DNA of 64,000 nt, taken from the NCBI GenBank assembly GCA_936440205.1, contig OW387134.1, positions 17,648,908 through 17,712,907 on the forward strand. The letters are read 5' to 3'. Below, piece after piece: positions 21,601 to 32,777 of the stretch (position 1 is its first letter; each line of letters opens with the position of its first letter). This stretch comes from Lepidonotus clava. Lineage: Eukaryota; Annelida; Polychaeta; Phyllodocida; Polynoidae. The notes beneath the pieces were generated by a model. The model had not been told where the DNA came from. It ran no database searches and saw only the letters and a program-made list of their open reading frames with translations. The position numbers were made by a program, and so were the translations under genes.

Positions 21601-23163
21601 AACTGTTGAGCGGAGACCTGGATACTTTTAGCGCCACGACGGCGGTCAAGACTAATTTTCATTCATTTATTTTATTTTCTTTTCCTCGACGGCGGTCAGC
21701 TCTGAAGCCGCTCATTTTCTTTATTAATTTTAATTATTTCTAATTTTTTACCCGGGTCGAAACTTGACTTCTTGCCGTTTTGTCTCTGTCCCGATTAAAA
21801 CTGGTCTAAAAGTGGTCTAAATAATTTAGTCTTGAATTATGGGCAGTTGTTCATATACTAGTTGTCGTTGGATCCTGACTTTTATGTTAAAGTCAGGATC
21901 CTTTGACCTAAGACATACGGTGATCCAGTGGCCATTTACACATAACCAAGACGACGGGGCTATTAATAAGGACAGCACCTCGCTCCACCGCCTTGTGAGT
22001 TTTCGCTACAGCTTCTCCCCCCCCAGGGATGGCTTATCCCGTCTGAGGGAGTCGCAATATAGTGAGAGAGAGCCGAGCACCCTGTGAATGTCACCAATTC
22101 GCCATTGTCCCGTAACCACATTTCCTTGTGACCTCCGTTATAGCTCCCAAATAGAGCACGCCTTGTCAGGATTTGCACATATCCTTGCCGCTGCAGCGTG
22201 TCTATGCCAGGAGCAAACGAGCCACGTATAAGGTACTCTCGTGTGCTGTCACAGAGCGTCCCCCCTGAGAATGTTACTAATTATTCTGCGTTCTTATTAT
22301 ATTTTGCCCAAAATTCCCTGAGGAAGAGCTCTTAGTTACACAAATATTGGTTTGCTTTATATATTAGTTTTTAGGTAAATTTCTTTCTACTCGTCGATTT
22401 TTTTTGTGATGAAGGGACCGCTTGTCAGGAGCCAATCCACCCGGGGCATAGTGACTGCCATGGTCGGGCGTCCACCCCAGTGCCCTTCGCAGCGTCGGTG
22501 ACGCGTAACCCCAACGTCCTGCCTCCTGTCAGGCACCACTGACACCAGGCCTGTGGGCAGGCTCCTGCTGCTTGTGCAACCCCCTCATCTTGGAGAAGAG
22601 TATATATGTAAGCATGCTAAAGAATAGACAGTGGCGTTCCCCAAGTGGCTCCTGTACTGCAGCCCGATCCTAGCGGTAACAACAGCACAGGGGCCAGGTG
22701 TAGATGGTACTTGCTTGGGGAAGTTCACTTCGCTCGTTGGGAGCATTGGTCCCGTTGAGCGCTCTTAGGTTTTATACAGAATTTTGAGTTTTTCTTTTAA
22801 AATGCTGAAATTTCGCGACACTAGGATCGGTTCCAAATGGTTCCCTACTTTAAAAGAGTTGCCAAATCAATAACAATTAGAGTGTTGAGCTAGGCTACCG
22901 GGCATGGGACACTCGACTTGAGCGAAATTTAGATAACCCATGGGTCCATAGAGAGACGGTTGGACCAGCCTACCCGAACTAAGTTTTTCCTGACTGGTGA
23001 ATCCTTATTGCTCAGGCTAGTCAACAGAACCCTACCTACCCAAACAGGTATCGCCCAGCGAACTTCCTGTAACATTTTAGTTTTAGTTTTCGTACCTCTG
23101 TGTTATTAATTCACCAATTTTACCTGTACAGTACTAGGTCAGGTTTTACCACTCGTTACATTG
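18662..23163. other. LTR element 3' region between the antisense ORF and env
   Basis: About 4.5 kb without a recognisable gene. It holds a T24 run (19491-19514), a 13-bp-arm hairpin GGATCCTGACTTT (21870-21901), two further copies of the CGACGGCGGTCA motif (21637-21648 and 21687-21698), and between them a tract that is purine-rich on the coding strand. Short open frames at 20091-20375 (+) and elsewhere match nothing I know. Confidence 0.55.
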
Positions 23164-25923
23164 TCATATGATAACTTCATAAACCGTTCCTGGATTTATT
23201 TCGGATGTCCCTGGCCTTATTGTCTTTCGTGCAGATCCTGTTCCGGTCGCTGTTGAGGTGGGCGTGGTCGATCTAGGAGGAGCGTTAGGCATTGTTCCTT
23301 GTCCCAACACCGGTTGAGGCCAGTCCGCTCCGACATCGGACCACCCTGCGTCGATGAGGCGAGGTACTCCCATGGGTACAGGAGTGGCTAGCCCCGAGGA
23401 ATATCTCAGTAGTCTGGCCCTGGTATTGTATTTTAAGTTACTCATCATCAGACGGGCGAGTTTTTTAGATACCCTCAGGGTGTCGGGTAGTGGCACCTTA
23501 GATGGGTGCTGTCCAGGTCTAGTTGCTGCTCCCATCAGCTGCGCCCCCCAGGTTACCGTCAGAGTATACTTCAGACACAGCTGGGTCACCAGTAGATCCC
23601 TAATGAGCACATAGCCTTCAGTATAAGTGTGGTCTGAAGGCATAGCCAGTTCGCCTAGGAAGATTGTTTCTATCATATGTGGATTGGCAAACTGTACGTA
23701 CAACCCATCCACAGTTTTTCCTCTAATATTTCTCCACTTTCGCCACACGAGGACCACTATGGCGATGACGAGTACTGCCAGTAATATAGCAAGTACTGCC
23801 ACCGCAGTGGGGTTAGCGGTCGTGTCCGGGCATCCAGTTAGTTCCTTTTCACTGCGCAGCAGCTCCTCCGGGTCCGCCGCCTCCAAGGCCATGGCCCGAG
23901 GTAAAGTCATGGTTAGTCCGGCCAGGGCAGCCTTGCCTTGGTGGTTCCGCCAGCACTTCCAGAGAACACATCCAATAATTGTCACAGCTACCACTATGCA
24001 AAAGATGGTGAGGAGACCAAAACCGCCTCCGAAGTTGCCTATAGAGAACCACGGGGCGTGTTTCTCTACCTCATAACGGTCAGTCGCTTTCTTGATACCC
24101 TTGGCCAAGTCTTTACGGTGTTTTTGTATTCGTTTGGCCAGGGAGGTTACAGGTATTTTGGCCTTCAGGCTTTCCTCGATTTCCAGCAGGTCTTTCCTAA
24201 TTGTTTCAGGGATAGGGTCTGATTCTAACATAGTGGGTTCGTTTTTGGACGTCGTGAAATTCATGTCCCACCCCTTCACACGACTTGCTGCTTCCAACAG
24301 GTCATTATGTGGGTACACAACCGTGGTGATCCTGGTGTGCTTGTCACAATTTCGCAAGCTATACGGTATCCATGCTCCTTGTGTTTGGAATGCACAGTCG
24401 CATTCCACCTGAACCCTTGCATAATTTTCTATGTTCACACCGACCGCAGGCTGGTTTCTGCAAATCATTTGGCCTCGGGTGTCGGCGCTGACCACTAGCA
24501 TATCTCCGTCGTCTAGATACACTGCCATCTCTCCGAAGTCTGCTTCCAGTAGATAGTCCAGTTCACATTTTTCTTGGATCGCTAGGTCGTCGCGCCTCAG
24601 TAGCGCAGCAGTGCAGGTGTTGTCTGTAATCTTTTTCATATAAGGTAGGTCCTTACAGAGCGTGATGGTCTGTCCATAACAACCTGACCAACTGCCACTA
24701 GCCAATGGTACGTAATACTGGCGGGACATGGACATGGCGACACTTTTGGGTAGATTAACAATTTGGAGAGCGTCCTTCTTAAGTCGTCCCCTAACCGTCA
24801 CTGGCACAGGAAAAGTTAGTACTTCGTAGACCCGGAACAAATGTTCATCAGCCACCACAGGCACCCTTACATACACTATAAATTCCTGAGTGGTTTCATT
24901 GAATTTGAACGAAGGTTGACTGTTCTCGTAATAGAAGGAAGGATCTGTGAACGCGACATGGAACCTGGGGTGGATCCCCTTCAGATATCTGTTCACTTCC
25001 TGGATCGCTCCGACCATATATTGGCGGGGTACCAAGTCCATAGTCAGCTGGCCCCGCGTCAGGCGCTGTACACCTTTCCTGAACACGCGAGTCTGCTCTA
25101 CCATTAGTTGAAGATACACCATCTCTCCTAACTTGTCTTCCAGAGCGACCGGTATCATATTCAGGTACAGTTCCATCCAATCCACCTTATGTTGCACGAG
25201 TTTCAACCTTCGGCGAGTCGTGTTGTGTGCCTTATTTAGTGATCTTAGATTGTCCAGTAGGCCTATCACGACATGGTTAACCTTTTCGACAGCCTCGTCA
25301 TGTTTTTCATTCATCAGAGCCAAGTCTTCGATCATTTGGCTCGAAGACTCCTGCAATACTCTAATCAATTCTCTGTTATATTTGACATCAGCCGCCAGTC
25401 CTTGATTCCAAGAGGTTGGAAGCGGAAAGGTCGGCCATCCTGGATCGTCCAGCATTGTGGGCAACTTCTTCATTCTCTTAACCCTTCCACCTGGATTTAA
25501 TTCCGACTCTTGATTTTGAAGGTCTTGTTGAGTGTTCTTTATTAGGGAACTTAAGGTTTCATTAAGAACTTCTCGGTACCGACCCTTAAGTGCCTGTGAC
25601 GTCTGATCCATCCAACTGACCAGCGACCTGATATGGTAGCAGGCCCGATCAAGGGCGTCTCCTCCTTGTAGATATCGGTGACAGACCTGGCCAAAGGTAG
25701 CCTTGTTGAAGGAGCGTCTCCTTGGGATAGTGATTAGGAAGCCTTGTCGGACGTGTGTTATATCCGCGGTGGACATTAACTTTCCTGGTTTTAACACTAC
25801 TCCATATTGTTCTAAAGCTATCACTTCAGCGTTAGGGGCTAGCCCTTCAGGTGGGCTGGAGTCGTTATGCACTCCCCTAATGCCCCCTATTATAGCTAAT
25901 ACGAACAGCACTAGCCACTTCAT
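23164..25923 (-). CDS. env-like glycoprotein of the LTR element (F-protein type)
   Basis: This 919-residue frame starts at an ATG with a signal peptide (residues 1-18). A basic RVKR site at about 147-150 would be a furin cleavage site. The ectodomain resembles baculovirus F / errantivirus envelope proteins (LTRGQLTMDLVP, AIQEVNRYLKGIHPRFHVAF, a Cys-rich region at about 415-526). A membrane anchor lies at about 634-655 followed by a basic WKCWRNHQGK segment. Unusually, a second hydrophobic span lies at about 705-727 and roughly 190 residues follow it. It lies downstream of pol in the usual env position and would be made from a spliced RNA, as in errantiviruses. Confidence 0.85.
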   Translation of the reverse strand: MKWLVLFVLAIIGGIRGVHNDSSPPEGLAPNAEVIALEQYGVVLKPGKLMSTADITHVRQGFLITIPRRRSFNKATFGQVCHRYLQGGDALDRACYHIRSLVSWMDQTSQALKGRYREVLNETLSSLIKNTQQDLQNQESELNPGGRVKRMKKLPTMLDDPGWPTFPLPTSWNQGLAADVKYNRELIRVLQESSSQMIEDLALMNEKHDEAVEKVNHVVIGLLDNLRSLNKAHNTTRRRLKLVQHKVDWMELYLNMIPVALEDKLGEMVYLQLMVEQTRVFRKGVQRLTRGQLTMDLVPRQYMVGAIQEVNRYLKGIHPRFHVAFTDPSFYYENSQPSFKFNETTQEFIVYVRVPVVADEHLFRVYEVLTFPVPVTVRGRLKKDALQIVNLPKSVAMSMSRQYYVPLASGSWSGCYGQTITLCKDLPYMKKITDNTCTAALLRRDDLAIQEKCELDYLLEADFGEMAVYLDDGDMLVVSADTRGQMICRNQPAVGVNIENYARVQVECDCAFQTQGAWIPYSLRNCDKHTRITTVVYPHNDLLEAASRVKGWDMNFTTSKNEPTMLESDPIPETIRKDLLEIEESLKAKIPVTSLAKRIQKHRKDLAKGIKKATDRYEVEKHAPWFSIGNFGGGFGLLTIFCIVVAVTIIGCVLWKCWRNHQGKAALAGLTMTLPRAMALEAADPEELLRSEKELTGCPDTTANPTAVAVLAILLAVLVIAIVVLVWRKWRNIRGKTVDGLYVQFANPHMIETIFLGELAMPSDHTYTEGYVLIRDLLVTQLCLKYTLTVTWGAQLMGAATRPGQHPSKVPLPDTLRVSKKLARLMMSNLKYNTRARLLRYSSGLATPVPMGVPRLIDAGWSDVGADWPQPVLGQGTMPNAPPRSTTPTSTATGTGSARKTIRPGTSEINPGTVYEVII

Positions 25924-26071
25924 TGTCTTTGTTTTGGCCTTAGCGATAGTTTGAGAAAGTTAATTTTGCAGTTTATCTAAAACATGTTCACAGCAAAGTT
26001 ACCTTATTTTTCTGCGCACTACTATCATCCATGCGCCGAAAAATGCTCTCCTCTCGGGCTTCCTGGTCTGT

Positions 26072-26641
26072 TTAGTTTGGGACATGCTCGTAGAGGTTTT
26101 GCCCGTTGTCATTTACCACTCGCCTGATGATCCCGCTCTCGTCCTTGGTGACCGTGATCCTCAAGCCTCTCATACGTTCGCAGGACGAGGGGCGCATTGC
26201 TCTGAGGGGTCTTGGCCTAGTAGGTTCCAGTCCGAAACGGCCCCCGTTGGATCGTACGACGGTTGGCTCGAGGGGTATGGGTTCGGTACCTGTGGTTGGT
26301 TTGTCGCTGGGAGTGGACTCGGCCACAGTGGGCCCCCCGGCTGGTTGGTTGGCGTCCACTGCTGCTGGTTCCATAGCAGTGGTGAGGGATTGGCGTTGCA
26401 GCTCGTTGTCAAGCTGCTCAAGTCTAAACAAGCGGGGTCCGCAGGCTGCAAGTGGTGGAGGAGGGGAGCTCCCGCTGGCCCGTTCCCCACCGGTGGGGTT
26501 GGCGCGTGTTGAACGGGTGCTACCTCCACTTTTAGTCCTGGAGCGGCGACGGTTAGCTGGTCCCCTCCCGATCGCCTTTCCAGAGTGGGCAGAGGTCGGC
26601 CGCCTCGTGTTGTTTGTAGGCTGGTACTTTCCTTGACGCAT
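26072..26641 (-). CDS. Basic ORF B of the LTR element
   Basis: A 189-codon ORF just upstream of env. It opens with an Arg/Ser-rich segment (GPANRRRSRTKSGGSTRSTR), then Pro/Thr-rich sequence, and ends in a more ordered RGLRITVTKDESGIIRRVV. It overlaps ORF A (26170-27141) by about 470 bp in another frame. No family was recognised. It could be an accessory protein, an upstream part of a spliced env, or a chance open frame in G+C-rich DNA. Confidence 0.4.
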   Translation of the reverse strand: MRQGKYQPTNNTRRPTSAHSGKAIGRGPANRRRSRTKSGGSTRSTRANPTGGERASGSSPPPPLAACGPRLFRLEQLDNELQRQSLTTAMEPAAVDANQPAGGPTVAESTPSDKPTTGTEPIPLEPTVVRSNGGRFGLEPTRPRPLRAMRPSSCERMRGLRITVTKDESGIIRRVVNDNGQNLYEHVPN

Positions 26642-27141
26642 TTAGAGTTTTGTGTGGTCCTTTGAACGAAAGGAGCTATCTGAGTTTTAATCTCAGCTAA
26701 CTGTTTGTTTGATTTTGGCACATCCAGTCCTACTGTTCTCCTAATTTCGTCAACAGTCTCGAATAGTTGGAACAGTGGTTGCGTAAGGTCCCAGAACCAG
26801 CCGGCCTGTATCTGCACTGGTTGGTTGACCGCTTCCTCCTTCTGAACCGGCTTGGCCAACGCCGTTAGCCTTGGCTCGGGCTCCGAGTCACTCACCTCAG
26901 ATAAATTGTAGAAGTCTTTATCTGCGGTCTTCTTTTTGGCTGGAGCCGATTTAGCGGACCTCTTGGCTCCGCCTGTGGTCGTTCTGGTGGGCCGCCGGGC
27001 TGGTGTCCTTGGTTTCTTCCGGGCAATCCCGGCGTCGGTCGAGTCCGGACGGACACCGCCCCGGCCCGGCCAACTCCACCGCCTAAGGGTCTGAGCCGGT
27101 TGTTTCTTAGCACTCTCCTTCTCGACTGCCTTTTCTTTCAT
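26170..27141 (-). CDS. Basic ORF A of the LTR element, between pol and env
   Basis: A 323-codon ORF that begins MKEKAVEKESAKKQPAQ and stays Lys/Arg/Pro-rich for about 75 residues, followed by an acidic LSEVSDSEPEP patch, a possibly folded stretch (GWFWDLTQPLFQLFETVDEI) and a Pro-rich tail. It starts about 660 bp after pol. No family was recognised. Its position recalls the accessory genes of complex retroviruses, but that is only positional. Confidence 0.45.
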   Translation of the reverse strand: MKEKAVEKESAKKQPAQTLRRWSWPGRGGVRPDSTDAGIARKKPRTPARRPTRTTTGGAKRSAKSAPAKKKTADKDFYNLSEVSDSEPEPRLTALAKPVQKEEAVNQPVQIQAGWFWDLTQPLFQLFETVDEIRRTVGLDVPKSNKQLAEIKTQIAPFVQRTTQNSKCVKESTSLQTTRGGRPLPTLERRSGGDQLTVAAPGLKVEVAPVQHAPTPPVGNGPAGAPLLHHLQPADPACLDLSSLTTSCNANPSPLLWNQQQWTPTNQPGGPLWPSPLPATNQPQVPNPYPSSQPSYDPTGAVSDWNLLGQDPSEQCAPRPANV

Positions 27142-27803
27142 TTGGTAAGATCCTAAAAGAATGGCCCAACGAACCTTCCCTTGGTAGGCAGCGCCCTCAG
27201 GGTGGGCCGGCTAATCCGTTTCCTTCTCAGGGGGACGATAATCCTTCCCTCCGTGTCCGCAGGGAAAGTAGTGGTTCCCTTTGGATTGCTATGTGGCCGG
27301 AGGGCTAGACAGTTCCCCATGAGTCGGTGGATCAGTGTCCCAGCTAAGTTCTCTTTCTGCTCCTTCCAGGAGAAGTCGGAGGTTGAACAACTTTCTATCT
27401 CCAACTTCTGTTCAGAGATAGAATCAATTTCTATCCCCGCTTCCTCCCAAGCTGGGTTGCGCGTACAATCACCTGCAGCAGAGGTGACCGTCTAGGAGCA
27501 GAGTTGCGGACCGACTGGTGGATCGGCGCGGATCCCACGAAATTATAACCGATCCGCTTGTCCATGCCGTCTCCATATTTGGAGCTGTATCTTGTTTCAG
27601 GTGGGGGGGAACGCTTGCATCCGGTCCCAAGAGATGACGCCCAACCACTGGCATCTCTCTTGGCGTGCGCACCCTCCCTTTCTGCCACGCCCCCTGGGCG
27701 CGGCAAGGTGGCCGTGAGGTAGACCACCTGTTCCATTAGCGCTGATGCTAACGGTGCCGCTCCGCCGAATCTTTATTTTCACAGGGCGGCTAAATTTCCT
27801 GCA
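27142..27803. other. pol-to-ORF A spacer in the LTR element
   Basis: G+C-rich. Several short open frames occur on both strands and none is recognisable. Acceptors for a subgenomic RNA would be expected around here, but I cannot pick one. Confidence 0.4.
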
Positions 27804-30800
27804 TTAATCATCCATGTCGTCGCTTTCTCCGCCGTTGGACAGAGCGACGTAGTTAGGGCGGCGGTTCCGACGTAGGTTATAGCCACCTTTCGTCGGGACA
27901 TGGTCCTTTACTGTTTTTCCTGGGCTCTGTTCCGACGTATCCAAGATCGGCACATCACCACAGGGTAATTTTATGGGCTTGTTGTTGCCTGGAGGGGTTC
28001 TCCCCTCCAACGGCTGGCTTTTGCCCCTTCGTTTAGCTCGTTTGCGTTTCCTCTGTCCATTTGCGCCAGCTGTTCCCCGTTCACAGGCGGCTTTATTAGG
28101 AACAAAGGATAAGTTTGTGGACAGCGCGGTGTCCGCACTGGTGCCCTGACCATCAGTGATTTGCCCATCCGTTTCTGCTAAATCAGTGGGACTTGGGCCA
28201 GGTTTTTGTGTAGGTACCTTCCTGGTCATAGGAACTGCATCATGCTCACGGGGACCGGTCGTTCCCGTTGAGTTTTCAGTCTCAGCACCCCTTATTTCGC
28301 CATCTTCCTCAGCGATTTCACCCGTCGGAGTGTGATGCAATTCAGGGTTTCGGTCAGGATCTGCCCCTTTTGAGTTAGTGATTTTCGCTTCTCTCACCAG
28401 TTTGGGAATATTATGAGGGACAGCGGGAGACCAGGGCCCACGTGCAGGTTTGAGTTTTAAAATGTTTACTAGATGTGGGACCTGTTTTCCAGTTTTTAAA
28501 GACACTAGTCTAACAAGGTGGTCTCCTTTTGTTTCAATTACCCTGAATGGCCCCGTATACCTGTTTGAGAACTTAGACGCTTTATTTTCACTAGCTAAAG
28601 GGTCGTACATGTATACCATATCACCTTCGTACATCTGAGTGGGCCGCGCCCGCTCGTCAATTCGCAGCCTCAGATCTTTTTCGTAGTTTTGAACTACTCT
28701 TTCAGCCATATTCCTAAACATAGCAATATTATCCTTGGTTTGCATGAAAAACTCGCAGTCGTTCAGCGTTTCAGGAATTGTTCCTTGCTCAGGCATTCCC
28801 ATACTGATTGGATCTCTGCCAAACAGCAGGGTGTGCGGGCTGTATCCCGACCGTACACTGATTGTGGATCTAACTGTCCATAATGCAATGGGAAGTAGAT
28901 CGACCCAGTTACAGTGATCGTCAGGGATATAATAAGCAATCAGGTTTTCAATGGTTTTATGTAGTCTCTCTACTCGAGCGTTGCCAGTCGGCATTCGCCC
29001 GGTAGTGAACGTTTGCTTGCACGCTAGTCGTGTAGTGATTTCCCTGAATAGCCCTGAGAGGAAGGCCGCCCCCCGGTCTGTGTGCAGGCGGTTTACCCGC
29101 CCATACCGACACACTATTCCGGTTAGGAAACAGTTAGCCGCGGTCTGCGCGGTGGAGTCTTTAGTGGTGAAAGCCTCCGGCCAACCTGTTAGTAGGTCTA
29201 TGAAGGTCATGATATATTTTGACCCATCCCTAGCCTTTTTTAGCGGCCCGATGAAATCACACTGTACTACCTCAAAGGGTCGGGTTGGTCTCTCCCAAGA
29301 CTTGGCTAAGGCCTTGAAATGTGGGGCCCGTCTCCTTAGAGAACAGGTCTCACAAGCTTTTACATAGTCTACGATGTCGGCGTTCATGTTCCGCCAGTAG
29401 AATTTATCAGAGATTTTGGTAGTGAGGTTACTGATCCCTACATGTCCCCCAGCTAAGATGTCATTATGTAACAGTCTCAGGACTTTGGGAATTAACCTAC
29501 CTGGAACTATCATTCTGGGTTTTAGTCTGACTAGTTGGTCTTGGTGTTTGTTATACCTTTTGATGTTGAACCTACATAGTACTCCCGGTGCTACCATTCC
29601 TACAAAATCAGCTTGGTCCATTATTCGCCTAGCTTCAAGGGGATCTGTCGGTAGGTCTCCGTCCTGCAGGTAGTCTATCAATTGCGCGCACTCTGCATCT
29701 TGGAGTTGCGCGTTTAATACCGTAGCCACAGAAAGCTCTTCATCCTGAACTTCGGCCTCAAATAACTCACATCCCACAGCGGGCTCATATTCCTCACCTG
29801 GGACATGCTCATGATAGACTCTAGACAAATAGTCCGGTAGAAAATGAGTCGCTCCTGGCTCATATGTGATTTCAAAATCAAAATCTGATAACGCTAAAGC
29901 CCACCGTCTCAGCCGGGCTGACGGGGCTTTGTAGGCACTCTGTAGCAGGGGAATCAACGGTTTGTGATCAGTCACTATTGTGATTTTAGCTCCCTGCAAC
30001 ATGTCCTCATAGTTCTTAATGCCTTTAATTACTGCCAGAGCCTCCTTTTCTGTTACCGAATAATTTAATTCGGCGTCCCGGAGAGTACATCCCCAGAAAG
30101 CAACCGGACGGTAGATTTCATCTAGTTTGTGACAAACCGCTGCACCGCACGCGGCGTCCGATGCCGCTTGATCCCTTCGGTTTTCCCTTATGTCATCAGA
30201 CATAGTGGATTGCAACCTGAGCTGGGACCCTTTCCAGCCATAAGGCTCTCTCTGCTTCCCAGAATGTTCTTTTCAAACCTGATGTTTTCTGATCACAGAG
30301 AGCATGGCTCAACCATAACCTACGCTAATCCAAGAAATGAGGTCTTGAATAGGCATGTTTAGCTTTACCATGGCCTGACTGTACATTGAGCCCTCTCCGA
30401 CGCCGATAGGTTGCAACAACTCTACCAGTCCGACAGAGACGACCGGCCAGTGACCCAGTCGATAGCGATTACCGGTCCCAAGTCACCCTGGGTGGTCACC
30501 GACGGTCTGATCCAGGTGAATCGTGCAAACCCACACTGAACTTTGACCGTTTTCACTGGCCTTGCCTGTTCACTCCTGAGTGATGGAACTACTGTCAGGA
30601 GCTAGGTGAGGTCTGTCGACCCCGTACCACGCACGTACCACTTACAGGTGGCCGAAAACGAAACCACCGGCAGCCCGATATGTGCGCCGACTAGACGGTA
30701 CCACAGTAGGATGTTGATTCATCCTTCGCTAGACACGGGGGCCTTCAGTACTTCTCTCCCCTGCACTATATCTACTAGTTTTAACGTGTCCCCGGACCCT

Positions 30801-32739
30801 TGCGAGTCCACTGCCGCCTGTTACTGACTACCCGTTGAGGAGCTCATCCCTCTTGGTAGTCAGTTAGTAGATAGAAATGCCCTCCTATATCTGGATGAAT
30901 TAGTAAGGGCGGCGAGGTTAGCAATTTCTTTAACTGTTGAAACGCTTCCTCGCAGGCCTCTGTCCACTCAAAATAGACTTCTTTCTTTAGCAGTCGGTTT
31001 AAAGGCTTTGCTAGATCAGCGAAATTAGGGACAAACGATCGGTAGTAGTTACACAGTCCCAGAAATGATTTAATGGTTTTCACATTATGTGGACGGTTAA
31101 AGGCTGTGATCTTTTCTGTGGTTACCCTTTGTGTAGCCACACCTTCCGCGTTTACTACGTGGCCGAGGAAATTGATTTCACTACGACACCACTCACACTT
31201 TGACGGTTTCAGTTTGAGATTAGCTCTCGCCAAAGCTTGGAGAACCACCTCAACGCTCGCCAGGTGTTCTTCAAATGTAGTGTCGTAGACAATTACGTCG
31301 TCTAAATATGCTAAGCATGTTCTAGGAATCAATCCCTTTAGCGCTATGGCCATTACCTTGGTAAACTGCCAAGGTGCGCCAACTAAGCCAAATGGTACAC
31401 GCTTATACTGATACACACCCATCGGGGTTTCAAAAGCGGTATATTTTCTACTGTCCTCTTCGATTACGCACTGATGATAGCCGCTCAACAGATCTAAGGC
31501 TGTCCACATAGTGGGTTTCTTGTAAGCCATATATAGGAAAAGCGAGCGAGCCGTGGGCATGGGGAATTTATCTTTAAAAGTGACTTGATTAAGCATGCGA
31601 AAGTCTGTACAGAGCCTAGGTTTGCCATCTTTCTTCTGCACTACCACCAGCGGGCTTCGCCAAGCCGATTCGCTGGGTTCTATGACACCTATATCTATGA
31701 GTTGCCTAACCTGTTCATCGATGATATCCATTTTCTGTGGAGAGTATCGGTATGGCCTGGAACTTATGACTCCCTGCGACTCATCCACAATGATTCTCAT
31801 CGGCGCTATTTCACAGTGACCTAACTCTTCCATTGAGAACGCTAGTGCATTTCTATTGTTATTAAGCATTTGCCTAAACCTTACCTGTTGTTCTTCGTTT
31901 AAGCACGACTCGGTCAGATCTATTTTACTTACATTCTCATCCATTTTACCTCGGGATTTCTCCTCAGAGGTTTGGCTTTCCATTTGCACTGCGTCTTTCA
32001 TTACTTCTACAGAAATCCTGCAGATGGACATTGGGGTCTCTGTTTTAGTTAGATAACACAAGTCTAGGAACTCCTCTATCTGGTTTTGGTTTACCTCAGG
32101 CACTGCGCATTCTTCCGCAAAAGCTAATACTTCCTGGGGAGTGATCTCTTGCATTACATCTAGCGGATTCATGACTTTGATCCACCACTGGCTTCCCACC
32201 GTATTCACGCACCCCTCCACTAGGACTGGTGCGGTTACCGCCGGTGCGCAGTAAGCTACCGGTGAGCCTAATCCCAGCGGCTCTCGAGTGGTTACCGGTA
32301 TGATGCATTCATTTCCCGGCGGAATTTTCACTGTTTCTTTGCTAACTATAGGGTTTCCACAAAACACTTCTATCTTTGCGCCTGGTAGAGATAAATCTGA
32401 TCGAAGCACTGTTAATAAGTTTCTCCCGATTACTATTAGGTGGCATAGATCGTCCACTATGTTGAAATCATAGCAGACCACCGATCCCTGGATTGAAAAC
32501 TTACATCTAATTTGTTCTAGTATTACTTGAGACGAGTTGTCTGCCAAACTGATGTTTCCCTTCGATACCTTCCATTCATCTAAAATGCATTGTTTAGGGA
32601 TCTGTCGCTTACAATGGGTGGACATGAAGCAATCGCTCGCTCCGGTGTCTACTAAAGATCTAACCTCCTTCTGATCATCAAATCTTAACGTTAAGAAAAA
32701 TGCTTCGTCTCCTATCTCTCTCCTAGCCGGTCCGTCCAC
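27804..32739 (-). pseudogene. pol of the LTR element (protease, RT, RNase H, integrase); about one break
   Basis: Domain order is that of Ty3/gypsy elements. An aspartic protease shows SLVDTGASDCF. The reverse transcriptase shows PLVVVQKKDGKPRLCTDFR, GLVGAPWQFTKVM and the YLDDVIVY active site, then NFLGHVV. RNase H carries RPVAFWGCTL and NYSVTEKEALAVIKG. The integrase has an H2C2 zinc-binding region (HVGI..., CETCSLRR), a DDE core (VVQCDFIGPL, HTDRGAAF, NARVERLHK) and a GPY/F-type segment (NRYTGPFRVIE). A 200-residue hydrophilic tail follows, ending in YNLRRNRRPNYV. Pol lies directly after gag and is not opened by an ATG of its own, so it is probably made by frameshift or read-through as in related elements. 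Confidence 0.93.
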
Positions 32740-32777
32740 TGCGCCTAATTCTATCGTGGAATGAACGGACCCTTCCT

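Larger units (their letters stand above)
16782..21699. repeat. Module bounded by exact 14-bp direct repeats
   Basis: TCGACGGCGGTCAG occurs at 16782-16795, touching the 3' LTR, and at 21686-21699. A 12-bp core copy is at 21637-21648. The bounded 4.9-kb stretch contains the antisense ORF. Such repeats fit a template-switch or insertion scar. Confidence 0.7.

Noticed and set aside
23354-25954. Several plus-strand frames opposite env
   Set aside because: Shadows of the env reading frame; only the frame at 18017-18661 has coding character on that strand.
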